Origin: Nitrospira sp.
Lineage (GTDB): Bacteria > Nitrospirota > Nitrospiria > Nitrospirales > Nitrospiraceae
Length of the DNA stretch: 24,148 bases
Assembly: GCA_016873525.1 (NCBI GenBank)
Contig: VGXD01000004.1
Location: 1 to 24,148, forward strand
Direction of reading: 5' to 3'
Under the pieces are notes generated by a model. That model did no database searches. It was not told where the DNA came from and saw nothing but the letters and a program-made list of their open reading frames with translations. Shown here in pieces: positions 15,998-22,854 of this stretch (position 1 is the stretch's first letter; each line of letters opens with the position of its first letter). The position numbers were made by a program, and so were the translations under genes.

Positions 15998-17689
15998 TTA
16001 CGACGCCGTGAGGAGCGGCTTGAAGACCGGGTCGGCTTCGAGCACCCCCTTGAGCGTGTCGTTGCCCAGCAGGTAGCGCCAGGAGTCCAGCGAGGCGCCG
16101 GGCAGTTTTGAGTACCACCGTTGCGCTTCGGTCAGGTGCGCCATCATGGCGCGGTTGTCGCGCTTCGGGGTAAACGCCAGGCTGTACCCCATCGTATAGG
16201 CCGCCACGAACTTATCCATCGGGTGTTCCGTCATCGTGAAGGCTTCTTCCGCCTCCTTGTAAGCTTGGGCGATGTCGGGGTCGTCGAAGGTGCGGTTCCA
16301 GGACACCCGCGCGATCCGCGACCAAGCCAGTTCGAGCAAGGCCAGGGCTCGGATCGCAGCCCGCTCCGGAGCGATCTCCTTGACCACCGCCTCGTGCGTG
16401 GCGATCGCGGCGAGCTGGTCGTTGTTCCACCGATAGACGATCCCGAGCCGCAGCCGGTTTTCGATGTCGCCGGGCTGGACCTTGGCCAGCATCTCCATGG
16501 CGGGGATGATGCGGTAGAGATAGTCCGCCGGGGTCGGTTTCGAGAGCCCGCCTATTTCCATGCCCAGGGAAATGTCCATCCGCGTCGTCTGGGCATAGAC
16601 GTCCCAATACAACTCATCGAACCGCTGGGAGAGTTCCTTGTTGCCGACCATTACGTGGTGCGAGGCTGCGCCGGCGTTCAGCAGGGTCTGGAAGAGGTCG
16701 CGGGTCAAGAGGTTCAAGGCCTCCGGCTGGGCCGGGTCGATGAGCAAGACGCGGTTTAACATGGCCACGCGCTCTTCCAGCGCCGGGTAGATGGCCGCCC
16801 TGGCCACCGCTGCGAGCAAGGTGCCGGGTTGATCGGCCGGCGTCCACCACACCGGAGAGTTGTCCACGTAGCGGCTGGTTTCGGTGACGAACGGAATCAC
16901 CGTCGGCCTCCCGGCGGCGCCGCCGGTCGGCGAGGGGATCGTCAGGTTGACGACCGCCGCATCGCCGGGGAAGCCGAGCTTCTTCAGGCCGGTCAGCACC
17001 ACCCATTGGACCGCGATGGATTTCAAGGCGGCGCGGGGCCGCTTCACCGTGTTGGCCCACTGATACGTCCCCTGGGCATAAGTGACCGGCGAAGTCAGCG
17101 GATCTTTGTACGCGACCTGCGTGCGGACCCGCGTGGCCGGGACGGCGACAGTCGCGTCGTCGTGCAGGCGGAACGATGCGGCCGGCATCGCGGCGCTGTT
17201 CAGCACCTTGACGGTGAGTCCGCCGGCCGGGGGCGACAGGCCCAGGCGGTCCATGACGAAATAAGAGGACGCATAGAGAGAGAGCTGCTCGCCGAAGAAC
17301 ACCAGCGCGTCCTTGCCTGGCCACAGCACATCCATGCCCTGGACGCGATGTTCGACGACCGTCTGATGGGTGCGATCGAGGCGCTCCCAACACGCGGCGT
17401 AGGAGGCGTCCGACTCAGGAGGAAAGGACTTCACGGGCAGGGGACTGGCCGAGACGAGCGCGTACTGGCAGGCAAAGTCGAGCTGCCCGACCGTGACGCG
17501 GTCGCCGGACGCCAGCGCCTCGGCGTAGCGGAGCGCGACGGCGGCGGCGTTGGACGCGGTGGCGCGTGGCGAGGGCTTGGCGGCTTTTGCTGCGGCCAGG
17601 GCCGGTGACGCCGTGCCGTTCAGGGCAGACACGAGCGAGAGGAGCATGCACAGGAGGATGCCGCGACGAAACGAACGAGCTACAGTCAT
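15998..17689 (-). CDS. Exported 563-residue protein of unknown function with TPR-like C-terminal half
   Basis: I do not recognise a named family. The start has a basic end, a hydrophobic core (GILLCMLLSLVSALNG) and Ala-rich cleavage region, so it is exported. Residues 45-330 hold a beta-rich part with an opening NAAAVALRYAEALASGDR and a QLDFACQY segment, as in tetratricopeptide-type accounts of secreted proteins. From about 285 on the helices look like TPR units (PALEERVAMLNRVLLIDPAQPEALNLLTRDLFQTLL; later ENRLRLGIVYRWNNDQLAAIATHEAVVKE, and AAYTMGYSLAF). ATG 17689 has GAGGAGAGG upstream. Its promoter region has the 9-base direct repeat CAAGGTTCG twice at 11-base spacing (17707-17726). It is separated from the cytochrome cluster by 145 bases on the same strand and may belong with it. 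Confidence 0.85.
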   Translation of the reverse strand: MTVARSFRRGILLCMLLSLVSALNGTASPALAAAKAAKPSPRATASNAAAVALRYAEALASGDRVTVGQLDFACQYALVSASPLPVKSFPPESDASYAACWERLDRTHQTVVEHRVQGMDVLWPGKDALVFFGEQLSLYASSYFVMDRLGLSPPAGGLTVKVLNSAAMPAASFRLHDDATVAVPATRVRTQVAYKDPLTSPVTYAQGTYQWANTVKRPRAALKSIAVQWVVLTGLKKLGFPGDAAVVNLTIPSPTGGAAGRPTVIPFVTETSRYVDNSPVWWTPADQPGTLLAAVARAAIYPALEERVAMLNRVLLIDPAQPEALNLLTRDLFQTLLNAGAASHHVMVGNKELSQRFDELYWDVYAQTTRMDISLGMEIGGLSKPTPADYLYRIIPAMEMLAKVQPGDIENRLRLGIVYRWNNDQLAAIATHEAVVKEIAPERAAIRALALLELAWSRIARVSWNRTFDDPDIAQAYKEAEEAFTMTEHPMDKFVAAYTMGYSLAFTPKRDNRAMMAHLTEAQRWYSKLPGASLDSWRYLLGNDTLKGVLEADPVFKPLLTAS

Positions 17690-17834
17690 GAGACCTCTCC
17701 TCTGAACGAACCTTGTTCGAACCTTGCTTGGGGCGTCGAAGAATGCCCGCTACTTTATCATGGTGTCATTGTGCGGTGAAAGAGCCGCCTATCCCGTGGC
17801 AGGAACTTCTGCGGCGTACCATCACAGGGTGGGA

Positions 17835-18209
17835 TTACGGCGGCGGCGGGGTGAGCGGCTTGGGACCGAAGCGAATGAGAGTTCGGATGTAGGCCAGGAC
17901 GTCCCGTCGCTGCTCTTCGGTCAGCCCCTCTTTCCAGGCCGGCATCGCTGTGCGGGGCTTTCCGTTCATGATGACGGCCAAGAGGTCTGCGTCGGGTTTT
18001 GCCGAGGTCCCGGCCGAGATCAGGCTGGCCGGTCGCGGCGACAGAAACGGCGCGTCAGGCCCGTCGCCGCGACCGTGGCTTCCGTGGCAGCGCAGGCAGT
18101 GTTCCTCGTAAATCATCCGGCCCTGTTCAGGGTTGCGGGGCGCGCCGGCGGCAAGGCCGGCCAGGATCGTTGTCATCCCCAAGATCAGCAACAAGACCGT
18201 GCGGGTCAT
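17835..18209 (-). CDS. Small monoheme cytochrome c (periplasmic)
   Basis: The 124-residue protein has a signal peptide (residues 4-22, ending GLAAGA). CLRCH (38-42) binds heme c and Met89 in KPRTAMPAW is the likely sixth ligand. The body GRMIYEEHCLRCHG..GRGDGP and LTEEQRRDVLAYIRTL are the usual class I cytochrome c features with the terminal helix. A Pro-rich tail (PKPLTPPPP) follows. It closely resembles the cytochrome at 23485-23856 (GRGDGP, KPDA-LL, G-P-TAM, L-Y-R), so the two are paralogues flanking the cluster. It lies 46 bases downstream of the PH-domain gene and is the last gene of the cluster. It probably carries electrons between the pentaheme or b-type unit and an acceptor; which one is unknown. 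Confidence 0.93.
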   Translation of the reverse strand: MTRTVLLLILGMTTILAGLAAGAPRNPEQGRMIYEEHCLRCHGSHGRGDGPDAPFLSPRPASLISAGTSAKPDADLLAVIMNGKPRTAMPAWKEGLTEEQRRDVLAYIRTLIRFGPKPLTPPPP

Positions 18210-18232
18210 CGTCGGTCGTCTCCGAGTCGCGC

Positions 18233-18260
18233 CGTGACGCGCATCTTCGCGCAGGTCACG
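18233..18260. other. Strong hairpin between PH-domain gene and cytochrome gene
   Basis: CGTGAC (18233-18238) pairs with GTCACG (18255-18260), and inner GCGC (18239-18242) pairs with GCGC (18249-18252) around the loop ATCTTC, with a two-base bulge. It covers the stop of the PH-domain gene on the - strand and lies before the downstream cytochrome gene. There is no U-tract, so RNA processing or attenuation is as likely as termination. Confidence 0.5.
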
Positions 18261-18729
18261 CGCTGCGCGCGGGTTCTTGCAGTCCGGCCAGCCAGTCCAG
18301 CCGTTGTTTGAGTCGGTCCGGGTCCGGAATGCCTTTCAACACCGCCGGCTCGCGGCGGTCCTCGCGCGGCGTGATGACGAGCGTCCCCACATTGAACCAT
18401 GGGTTCAGGACGTCGCGCCGGACGGTCACCGAGCGAATCTGGTCGAGGGGAATCTCACAAACCTTCCCGGCTCCCCACCCGGACGCGATGCGGATTCGCT
18501 CGGAGCTGATCCGGTAGAACGCGGCATAATGAAACAAGGCGGCGATCGACGCAAAGAGGCCGATCGCCAGGAGGTACAGGCCGGCGGTCATCCATTCGTC
18601 CGACCGGGCGGCCAAGGCGGCGCGCAGGGACGCGGCGCCCATGAAGAGGAACAGCACGGCGTGGTCCGCCCAGGAGGAGCGTCCTTCCCAGAGGACTCGT
18701 TCAGGGGGTGACATCGGTGAATCAGCCAT
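18256..18729 (-). CDS. Membrane protein with bacterial PH-like (YdbS-type) domain
   Basis: The 157-residue protein has two membrane helices (about residues 23-42 and 50-71) joined by a short turn, then a PH-like domain: FYRISSERIRIASGWGAGKVCEIPLDQIRSVTVRRDVLNPWFNVGTLVI. The Y-x-I-(T/S)-x-x-R-I pattern and IPLDQI..V are typical of the YdbS / bPH2 family. The role of that family is poorly known; some members sit at the membrane in stress response. ATG 18729 with GGGGA upstream was preferred to ATG 18714. The gene begins 13 bases after the cupredoxin stop and belongs to the ECF sigma operon. The PH call is fairly sure, the function is not. Confidence 0.82.
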   Translation of the reverse strand: MADSPMSPPERVLWEGRSSWADHAVLFLFMGAASLRAALAARSDEWMTAGLYLLAIGLFASIAALFHYAAFYRISSERIRIASGWGAGKVCEIPLDQIRSVTVRRDVLNPWFNVGTLVITPREDRREPAVLKGIPDPDRLKQRLDWLAGLQEPARSA

Positions 18730-18742
18730 CGGTCCCCATCGG

Positions 18743-19264
18743 TCATTCGACGACGATGACGCCCCGCATCTCGTGGCCCGGCATGTCACAAAAGAACGGA
18801 TAGACGCCGGGGTGTTCGAGCACGAACCGGAATTCCGCCCGACCTTCCGATGGAATGATCACCCGCTTGAACCCTTCCGGCCCGAACTCCGGCGCGCCGT
18901 TCCCGCTGACGTTCAGGTGCAGGCCCGTGAACAGCCCGACCGGCACGAAGGCGTGGAGTTCGGCATCGTGGTTTTTGAAAACCAAGGTGGTTTTTCGTCC
19001 GACGTGGAGGATCACCCTGGCCGGCTCGAAGGTCCGGCTGTGAATTTTGACGAGGACCTGTTCTTCGAGATCGGTGTCGGATGGGGCCAGGGTCGAAGTC
19101 GCGCCGGCCGGCCTGACGTCCGACAGGGAGAGACAGAGGACGATGACGAGCCCTGCCAGTTGCGTGGACCGGAACCGTTGCCGAGGGGCCTTGCGGCTTG
19201 CCTTGTCACGCGACGGACAATCCCGGCGCGATCGGCCGGGCCAGGGGCTTGCGGCGTCAGCCAT
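18743..19264 (-). CDS. Exported cupredoxin (plastocyanin/azurin-like copper protein)
   Basis: The 173-residue protein has a long basic N-terminal region before a hydrophobic segment (LAGLVIVLCLSLS, residues 36-48) with cleavage near PAGA. The mature part is a cupredoxin with all four type-1 copper ligands visible: His104 in ELHAF, then Cys159, His164 and Met166 in FFCDMPGHEM. It would shuttle electrons in the periplasm. ATG 19264 is the only plausible start, but it gives an n-region of about 35 residues, longer than usual, and no clear ribosome site, so it may be translated by coupling to the anti-sigma gene 38 bases upstream. The copper motif is certain. The partner is probably one of the nearby cytochromes (inference). 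Confidence 0.9.
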   Translation of the reverse strand: MADAASPWPGRSRRDCPSRDKASRKAPRQRFRSTQLAGLVIVLCLSLSDVRPAGATSTLAPSDTDLEEQVLVKIHSRTFEPARVILHVGRKTTLVFKNHDAELHAFVPVGLFTGLHLNVSGNGAPEFGPEGFKRVIIPSEGRAEFRFVLEHPGVYPFFCDMPGHEMRGVIVVE

Positions 19265-19302
19265 CAGAGGCCCGGTTTTCCACGAGGGTTCCGCCTGGGA
19301 CG

Positions 19303-19584
19303 TCACGGCCGGCCAGCGGCTCTGAGGATCTGACTGCGGAGCCTGGCCTTGGCGGTGGAAGTCAGCGGGGGGGTATCGACGTGGCGGCAGAGATCGACCG
19401 TCCGGCGGAGCGAGCTGACGAAGACTTCGCAATTGGGACAGGGCCCCAGGTGCTTTCGAATTTCTTCGCAGACGCCGGGGGCGAGGTCGTTGTCGAGGTA
19501 AGCGGACAGGCGGCGCAAAATCTTCAGGCAGTGGGTCTTGGAATGTCCGTGCCGGGCCTGGGTTGCGGTGCGGCTGGTCTTCAT
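19303..19584 (-). CDS. Soluble zinc-binding anti-sigma factor (zf-HC2 / ZAS type)
   Basis: The 93-residue protein has a THCLKILRRLSAYLDNDL start followed by HLGPCPNC (the H-x3-C-x2-C zinc motif), the pattern of ZAS anti-sigma factors, which bind region 2/4 of their ECF partner and release it on a signal. No membrane helix is present, so it acts in the cytosol, like RsrA or ChrR, rather than being a transmembrane sensor. ATG 19584 is chosen because GAGG lies six bases upstream; ATGs at 19587 and 19596 are alternatives. It follows the ECF sigma gene after 21 bases (with this start), so it is the natural partner. A Cys/His cluster outside a membrane suits sensing of redox or metal stress, but the signal is unknown. 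Confidence 0.88.
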   Translation of the reverse strand: MKTSRTATQARHGHSKTHCLKILRRLSAYLDNDLAPGVCEEIRKHLGPCPNCEVFVSSLRRTVDLCRHVDTPPLTSTAKARLRSQILRAAGRP

Positions 19585-19605
19585 CATGCGCCTCATGGTG
19601 TGTAT

Positions 19606-20277
19606 TCAATCACGCGGCCGGGCCGGAATCAACCGGCGCGAGGGCGTTGCCGGCCCGGCCGCTCCGGCGGGTTGTCCGAACTCCCGCGCGCTGAGTTCCT
19701 TCCGGACGAACAGCCTGGCTCGATGGAGGCGGGATTTCACGGCCCGCTCGTTGAGGCCCATGATGGCGCCCACTTCCTTGGCGGGCATGTCTTCCATGTC
19801 CCGCAGGACCAGGACCAGGCGATATTTCTCGGGGAGCTTCCGAATCGCCTGCTGGAGCGCCCCGCGCAGTTCTTTGTTGGCCAGCGCCTCTTCCGGCGTC
19901 AATCCTTCCGCCGGAATCTGCAGCCGGAACTCGCCCTCGGAGGTGGGGATGAACTCATCCAGCGACAGCTGCCGCTCCGGCTCGCCCTTGCGCTTGCGTC
20001 GCATGCGGATGCAGGCCCGCGAGGCGATGGTGTAGAGCCAGGTCGAGGGCTGCGCGTCGCCGCGAAAGTGTTTGAGCCCCCGATAGGCATTGAGGAAGGT
20101 GTTCTGGACCAGGTCCTTGGCGTCGTCCGCCTGGCCGCAGAGACGTTGGGCAAACCGGAAGATGCGGTCCACGTGGTCGCGGTAGAGCCGATCGAAGGCC
20201 GCTGTGTCGCGGTCGCCGTTGGGCGCCGTCCCCCCCGTGGAATCCTGCCGCTGCGGTCTCTGCGTGCGAGTGTTCAT
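19606..20277 (-). CDS. ECF-family RNA polymerase sigma factor
   Basis: The 223-residue protein has region 2 (AAFDRLYRDHVDRIFRFAQRLC..DLVQNTFLNAYRGLKHF, and STWLYTIASRACIRMRRKRKG) and region 4 (LPEKYRLVLVLRDMEDMPAKEVGAIMG, then LNERAVKSRLHRARLFVRKEL), with no region 1 or 3, as expected for ECF. An acidic linker of about 45 residues joins the two, longer than average, and the C-terminal 25 residues are Pro/Arg-rich. It directs polymerase to a set of stress promoters and is held inactive by the adjacent anti-sigma factor. ATG 20277 is the only start with the N-terminal region; there is no ribosome site, and the promoter at 20289-20317 would put its mRNA start about five bases upstream. Confidence 0.95.
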   Translation of the reverse strand: MNTRTQRPQRQDSTGGTAPNGDRDTAAFDRLYRDHVDRIFRFAQRLCGQADDAKDLVQNTFLNAYRGLKHFRGDAQPSTWLYTIASRACIRMRRKRKGEPERQLSLDEFIPTSEGEFRLQIPAEGLTPEEALANKELRGALQQAIRKLPEKYRLVLVLRDMEDMPAKEVGAIMGLNERAVKSRLHRARLFVRKELSAREFGQPAGAAGPATPSRRLIPARPRD

Positions 20278-20288
20278 GGGTGCAACGG

Positions 20289-20317
20289 AGTGTACGAACC
20301 TCCCGGCGGGCTGTCAA
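20289..20317 (-). promoter_or_regulatory. Sigma-70-type promoter of the ECF sigma gene
   Basis: On the - strand TTGACA (plus strand 20312-20317) matches the -35 consensus exactly, with a 17-base spacer to TACACT (20289-20294), four of six for -10. The start of transcription would be near 20282, only about five bases before the ATG, suggesting leaderless translation. Confidence 0.62.
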
Positions 20318-20353
20318 GGCGCGCGGGCCGACTCGGAACCGTGCGGCCAAGCG

Positions 20354-20905
20354 TCATTTGGCCTCCGTGCCGTGGCACTGGAGGCAGTCGGAAAACTCCC
20401 CGGTCCGATGTGCGCCGCGACCCTTTCGGTGCAGGCGCTTGACGGCCTCGGTGTCCAACAACGTGGTGGGCCGCCCAGGTCCTGATCCGAAGGCGTGGCA
20501 GTCCGTGCAGGAGCGGGTCCCGGTGGCCGAGAAAATGTACTCGCCGTGCGGGTTGCCGGTTTCTCCGATGACAATCTGTCCGAGCCGGCCCCGGTGCTCG
20601 GTGTGACAATCCAGGCAGGACCGCCCCTTGCGAATCTTGTCTTGGTGAAAGGCGTTGACCGTTGCCTCGGAGATGTCGCCGAACCATTGAGGGGTATGGC
20701 AGGCCACGCACTTTGCCGTGGTGACCCCGCGAAAGGGCTCATGGCAATGGGCGCATCCGGCGATGTCGGCATGGTACTGGCTCAGGTCGCCCGGCGCCCA
20801 CAGGCTTTCCGGGTCACGCTCGCCGGTCCAGCCCAGCCAGCCGATCAGCAGCAAGGTGACGGCGAGCACGATCGGCAGGACCGATGACGGGAGCGGCAGG
20901 TACAT
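20354..20905 (-). CDS. Membrane-anchored pentaheme cytochrome c
   Basis: The 183-residue protein has one N-terminal membrane helix (residues 8-26) and then five CxxCH heme c sites: CAHCH (51), CVACH (66), CLDCH (97), CTDCH (133) and CLQCH (174). It should stay tied to the inner membrane with hemes in the periplasm. Residues 118-178 match the stand-alone diheme cytochrome at 22017-22358 (both heme sites 41 residues apart, NPH 15 residues before the first). The N-terminal half, with three hemes, resembles small tetraheme/NapC-like proteins, but I do not assign that family. The stop of the b-type gene lies three bases before its ATG (20905), so the two are coexpressed and probably interact. It likely accepts electrons from the membrane protein. 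Confidence 0.92.
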   Translation of the reverse strand: MYLPLPSSVLPIVLAVTLLLIGWLGWTGERDPESLWAPGDLSQYHADIAGCAHCHEPFRGVTTAKCVACHTPQWFGDISEATVNAFHQDKIRKGRSCLDCHTEHRGRLGQIVIGETGNPHGEYIFSATGTRSCTDCHAFGSGPGRPTTLLDTEAVKRLHRKGRGAHRTGEFSDCLQCHGTEAK

Positions 20906-20908
20906 GGG

Positions 20909-21505
20909 CTAGAACCCTCCAAAGTAAAGGGCTGCGCCCACATGCAGGAACGTCAGGATCAGGAAGGTGGCGGTCACCGGGGCATGGAGGTACTGCCAAA
21001 AACGGAAGGCTTTCTCCTGGGCGGCCATGGCGTGAAGACGGGCGTCGAGGTCGTCCTCGGAGAGCCCTTGCTGCGCCAACAGCCGGCGCCGGTCCTGCAA
21101 GGTGCGCAGGATCAGATAGTGCACGGCCTGGCCGATCAGCCCGCTCAGCACGACGGCGCCCATGGCCAACAGGGCGAGGACCGGCACGAGGGCGTGAAAG
21201 TGGTTGCCTGCATGGATGAGAATCAGCACCGGCCCCATGATGCCGGCGATCATGTGAACGCGAAACCAGCCTTTCGGCCAGCGCCGTTGCCCGGCCGACC
21301 GCTTTGTGAACGAATAGACGAACACCAATAGGATGACGCTGAGGCCGACCCATCCGGTCAGATGTCCCAGGTGGGTATGGCCGAAGGGCCGATCCGGCCT
21401 CGTCGTGAGGAGTTCTTCAAGGATGAAGGCGCCGCCGATGGCGCTGCCGACGAGGATGCTGACGAGGATTGCGCGGCGGGCCAGTGGGCTCACGGAGGCT
21501 CTCAA
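20909..21505 (-). CDS. Small five-helix membrane protein with cytochrome b-like His pairs
   Basis: The 198-residue protein has about five helices (near residues 12-32, 48-66, 82-100, 105-134, 173-196). Two contain paired His 14 residues apart: His84 and His98 in one, His174 and His188 in another. This is the usual spacing of the bis-His heme ligands in cytochrome b, where two b hemes sit between two helices, so a diheme b-type cytochrome is inferred. I do not recognise a named family; it might be related to the cytochrome b561 or ferric-reductase type. The start is TTG 21505, which overlaps the previous stop (TTGA); GTG 21493 is the alternative. It is followed after three bases by the pentaheme gene and is likely its quinol-linked partner. 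Confidence 0.78.
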   Translation of the reverse strand: MRASVSPLARRAILVSILVGSAIGGAFILEELLTTRPDRPFGHTHLGHLTGWVGLSVILLVFVYSFTKRSAGQRRWPKGWFRVHMIAGIMGPVLILIHAGNHFHALVPVLALLAMGAVVLSGLIGQAVHYLILRTLQDRRRLLAQQGLSEDDLDARLHAMAAQEKAFRFWQYLHAPVTATFLILTFLHVGAALYFGGF

Positions 21506-22008
21506 CTCTTGGCGCCGTTCAGTTTATAGGCGAGGTGGCAGGCGACGCAAGCCTTGAGCACCCCGTCGAGACGCGGCAGGATTTGCTTGAGATCGTGGGA
21601 GGGCATGATCCGGGCCAGCGCTTCGGCCGCTTCGTGGTGGGCCATGGCGAGGTCGTGATAGGCCGGCGCAAAATCTTCCGGCTTCCGGCGCAGCAGGGCC
21701 TGGCGGTGCATGAAAAATCCGAGGTGGGCCTCGGTCAGGCCCTGGGCCCGTTCATAATCCTCTTCCGCCAGCGCCGCCACAATCGCCTGCACCGTTTCCA
21801 GATGTTGCAGCATCACGACCCGATGCTCTTTCCCCGCTTCGCCGGACAGCCCGATGGGCTCTCGTGTATCCGGCGCGGTCGAGGAGGAAGCCGCTGCGCC
21901 GAGGGTCTGCTTGTCGGCACAGCTTGAGAGGGCCAGGGCCAGACAGAGCACGGGGGTCGCCAGCGTGAAAAACACGACGGAGCCCGCGCCGGGCGCATTC
22001 TTCTTCAT
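21502..22008 (-). CDS. Lipoprotein class II cytochrome c (cytochrome c'/c-556-like)
   Basis: The 168-residue protein has a signal with lipobox LSSC (Cys30), so it is probably a lipoprotein. The mature part is all-helical with the single heme site at the far C-terminal end (CVACH, residues 154-158, in VLKACVACHLAYKLN), the layout of cytochrome c' and c-556. Helix-rich segments (EHRVVMLQHLETVQAIVAAL; LTEAHLGFFMHRQALL; YHDLAMAHHEAAEALARI) would form the four-helix bundle. Class II cytochromes carry electrons or, when five-coordinate, bind NO; Met66 could be the sixth ligand, but this cannot be decided by eye. ATG 22008 has GAGGAT upstream; the previous stop lies eight bases away. It is within the cytochrome operon. 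Confidence 0.87.
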   Translation of the reverse strand: MKKNAPGAGSVVFFTLATPVLCLALALSSCADKQTLGAAASSSTAPDTREPIGLSGEAGKEHRVVMLQHLETVQAIVAALAEEDYERAQGLTEAHLGFFMHRQALLRRKPEDFAPAYHDLAMAHHEAAEALARIMPSHDLKQILPRLDGVLKACVACHLAYKLNGAKS

Positions 22009-22016
22009 GGCTATCC

Positions 22017-22358
22017 TCAATACTTTTCGACCCCCAGCCGTCCCCCCGCATGGCACCGGAAACAGTCGGCGAACCGGCCTGGCCCATGGGCGCCCTTCCC
22101 CTTGGCCTTGAGACTCCGCACGGCCTCATTGTCCAGGACGGCGGGGGCGGCTCCTTTCGCCGCGCCGGAGCCGTGGCAATCGGAGCAGAACTTCGTGCCC
22201 GTGACCCGGAAAACCAGATCGCTATGGGGATTGAGCGGGGCCGCGCCCCCCGCTGTCGATTGACTCTCTGCCGCTTGGCCTTTGGCGAAAAGAAGAAACA
22301 TTCCCAGCGATGTCCCCGCCAAGAGGATTCCGAGCAGCGCGATGGTCCGAAGCAACAT
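22017..22358 (-). CDS. Small diheme cytochrome c, membrane-anchored or exported
   Basis: The 113-residue protein has a hydrophobic N-terminal segment (residues 5-25), either signal or anchor, a short Ala/Ser linker and a region with two heme sites, CSDCH (58) and CFRCH (99). Residues 43-103 align without gaps to the end of the pentaheme protein (118-178); by hand count 30 of 61 positions agree. ATG 22358 follows the hemerythrin stop after 19 bases with GGGGA upstream. Its role would be electron transfer, possibly interchangeable with the pentaheme tail. Confidence 0.9.
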   Translation of the reverse strand: MLLRTIALLGILLAGTSLGMFLLFAKGQAAESQSTAGGAAPLNPHSDLVFRVTGTKFCSDCHGSGAAKGAAPAVLDNEAVRSLKAKGKGAHGPGRFADCFRCHAGGRLGVEKY

Positions 22359-22377
22359 GAGAGTTTCCCCGTGGTCT

Positions 22378-22854
22378 CTAGCGCGAGCCGCAACAGGTTT
22401 TGTAGCGTTCTTCAGGGATGTTGTTCATGGCCGTGAAAATCGCCGCGCGATCTTCCTCGGTCAGGATGTTGTCGATGGCATGGTAGAGAATCCGCTCTTC
22501 TTTTTGGTTGTGGGAAGCCAGGACCGCCAGCAGGCGGTGCTCCTCCTGGTCGCTGTCAGGGTCCTGTCGCTGGACTTTCTGATGAATGGCTTCCAGGGAC
22601 TCCCCGATCTGTCGATGCTCCGCCCGCATGACCATGGTCGGGCCGACTTCCGCCATGCCTGTCTGTCTCTCCCAGAGGGGAAACAGAATCTCTTCTTCCC
22701 AGACGATGTGCCGTTGCAATCCAAACTTGAATTGGACGAACGAGTCTTTGGCCTTGGCGTAGTCGGACCGTTTCAACGCTTGAAAGGCCTTGAACAGGGC
22801 ATCGAGCCGTTCGTGATCTTCCTGAAAAAATTGTTGGATCGTTGGGTGACTCAT
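22378..22854 (-). CDS. Hemerythrin-domain protein
   Basis: The 158-residue protein is soluble and helical and carries the di-iron ligands in order: His14 (DHERLD), His49 and Glu53 (HIVWEEEILFP), His80 (AEHRQI), His115 and Glu119 or 120 (SHNQKEERILY). The family binds O2, NO or iron, or repairs iron centres; some single-domain members are tied to nitrosative stress. The C-terminal tail reads YKTCCGSR, a Cys pair similar to that in other cytosolic hemerythrins. ATG 22854 has GGGAGG about nine bases upstream; the longer open frame to 22947 is not conserved-looking. The gene is the first of the likely cytochrome operon. Confidence 0.92.
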   Translation of the reverse strand: MSHPTIQQFFQEDHERLDALFKAFQALKRSDYAKAKDSFVQFKFGLQRHIVWEEEILFPLWERQTGMAEVGPTMVMRAEHRQIGESLEAIHQKVQRQDPDSDQEEHRLLAVLASHNQKEERILYHAIDNILTEEDRAAIFTAMNNIPEERYKTCCGSR

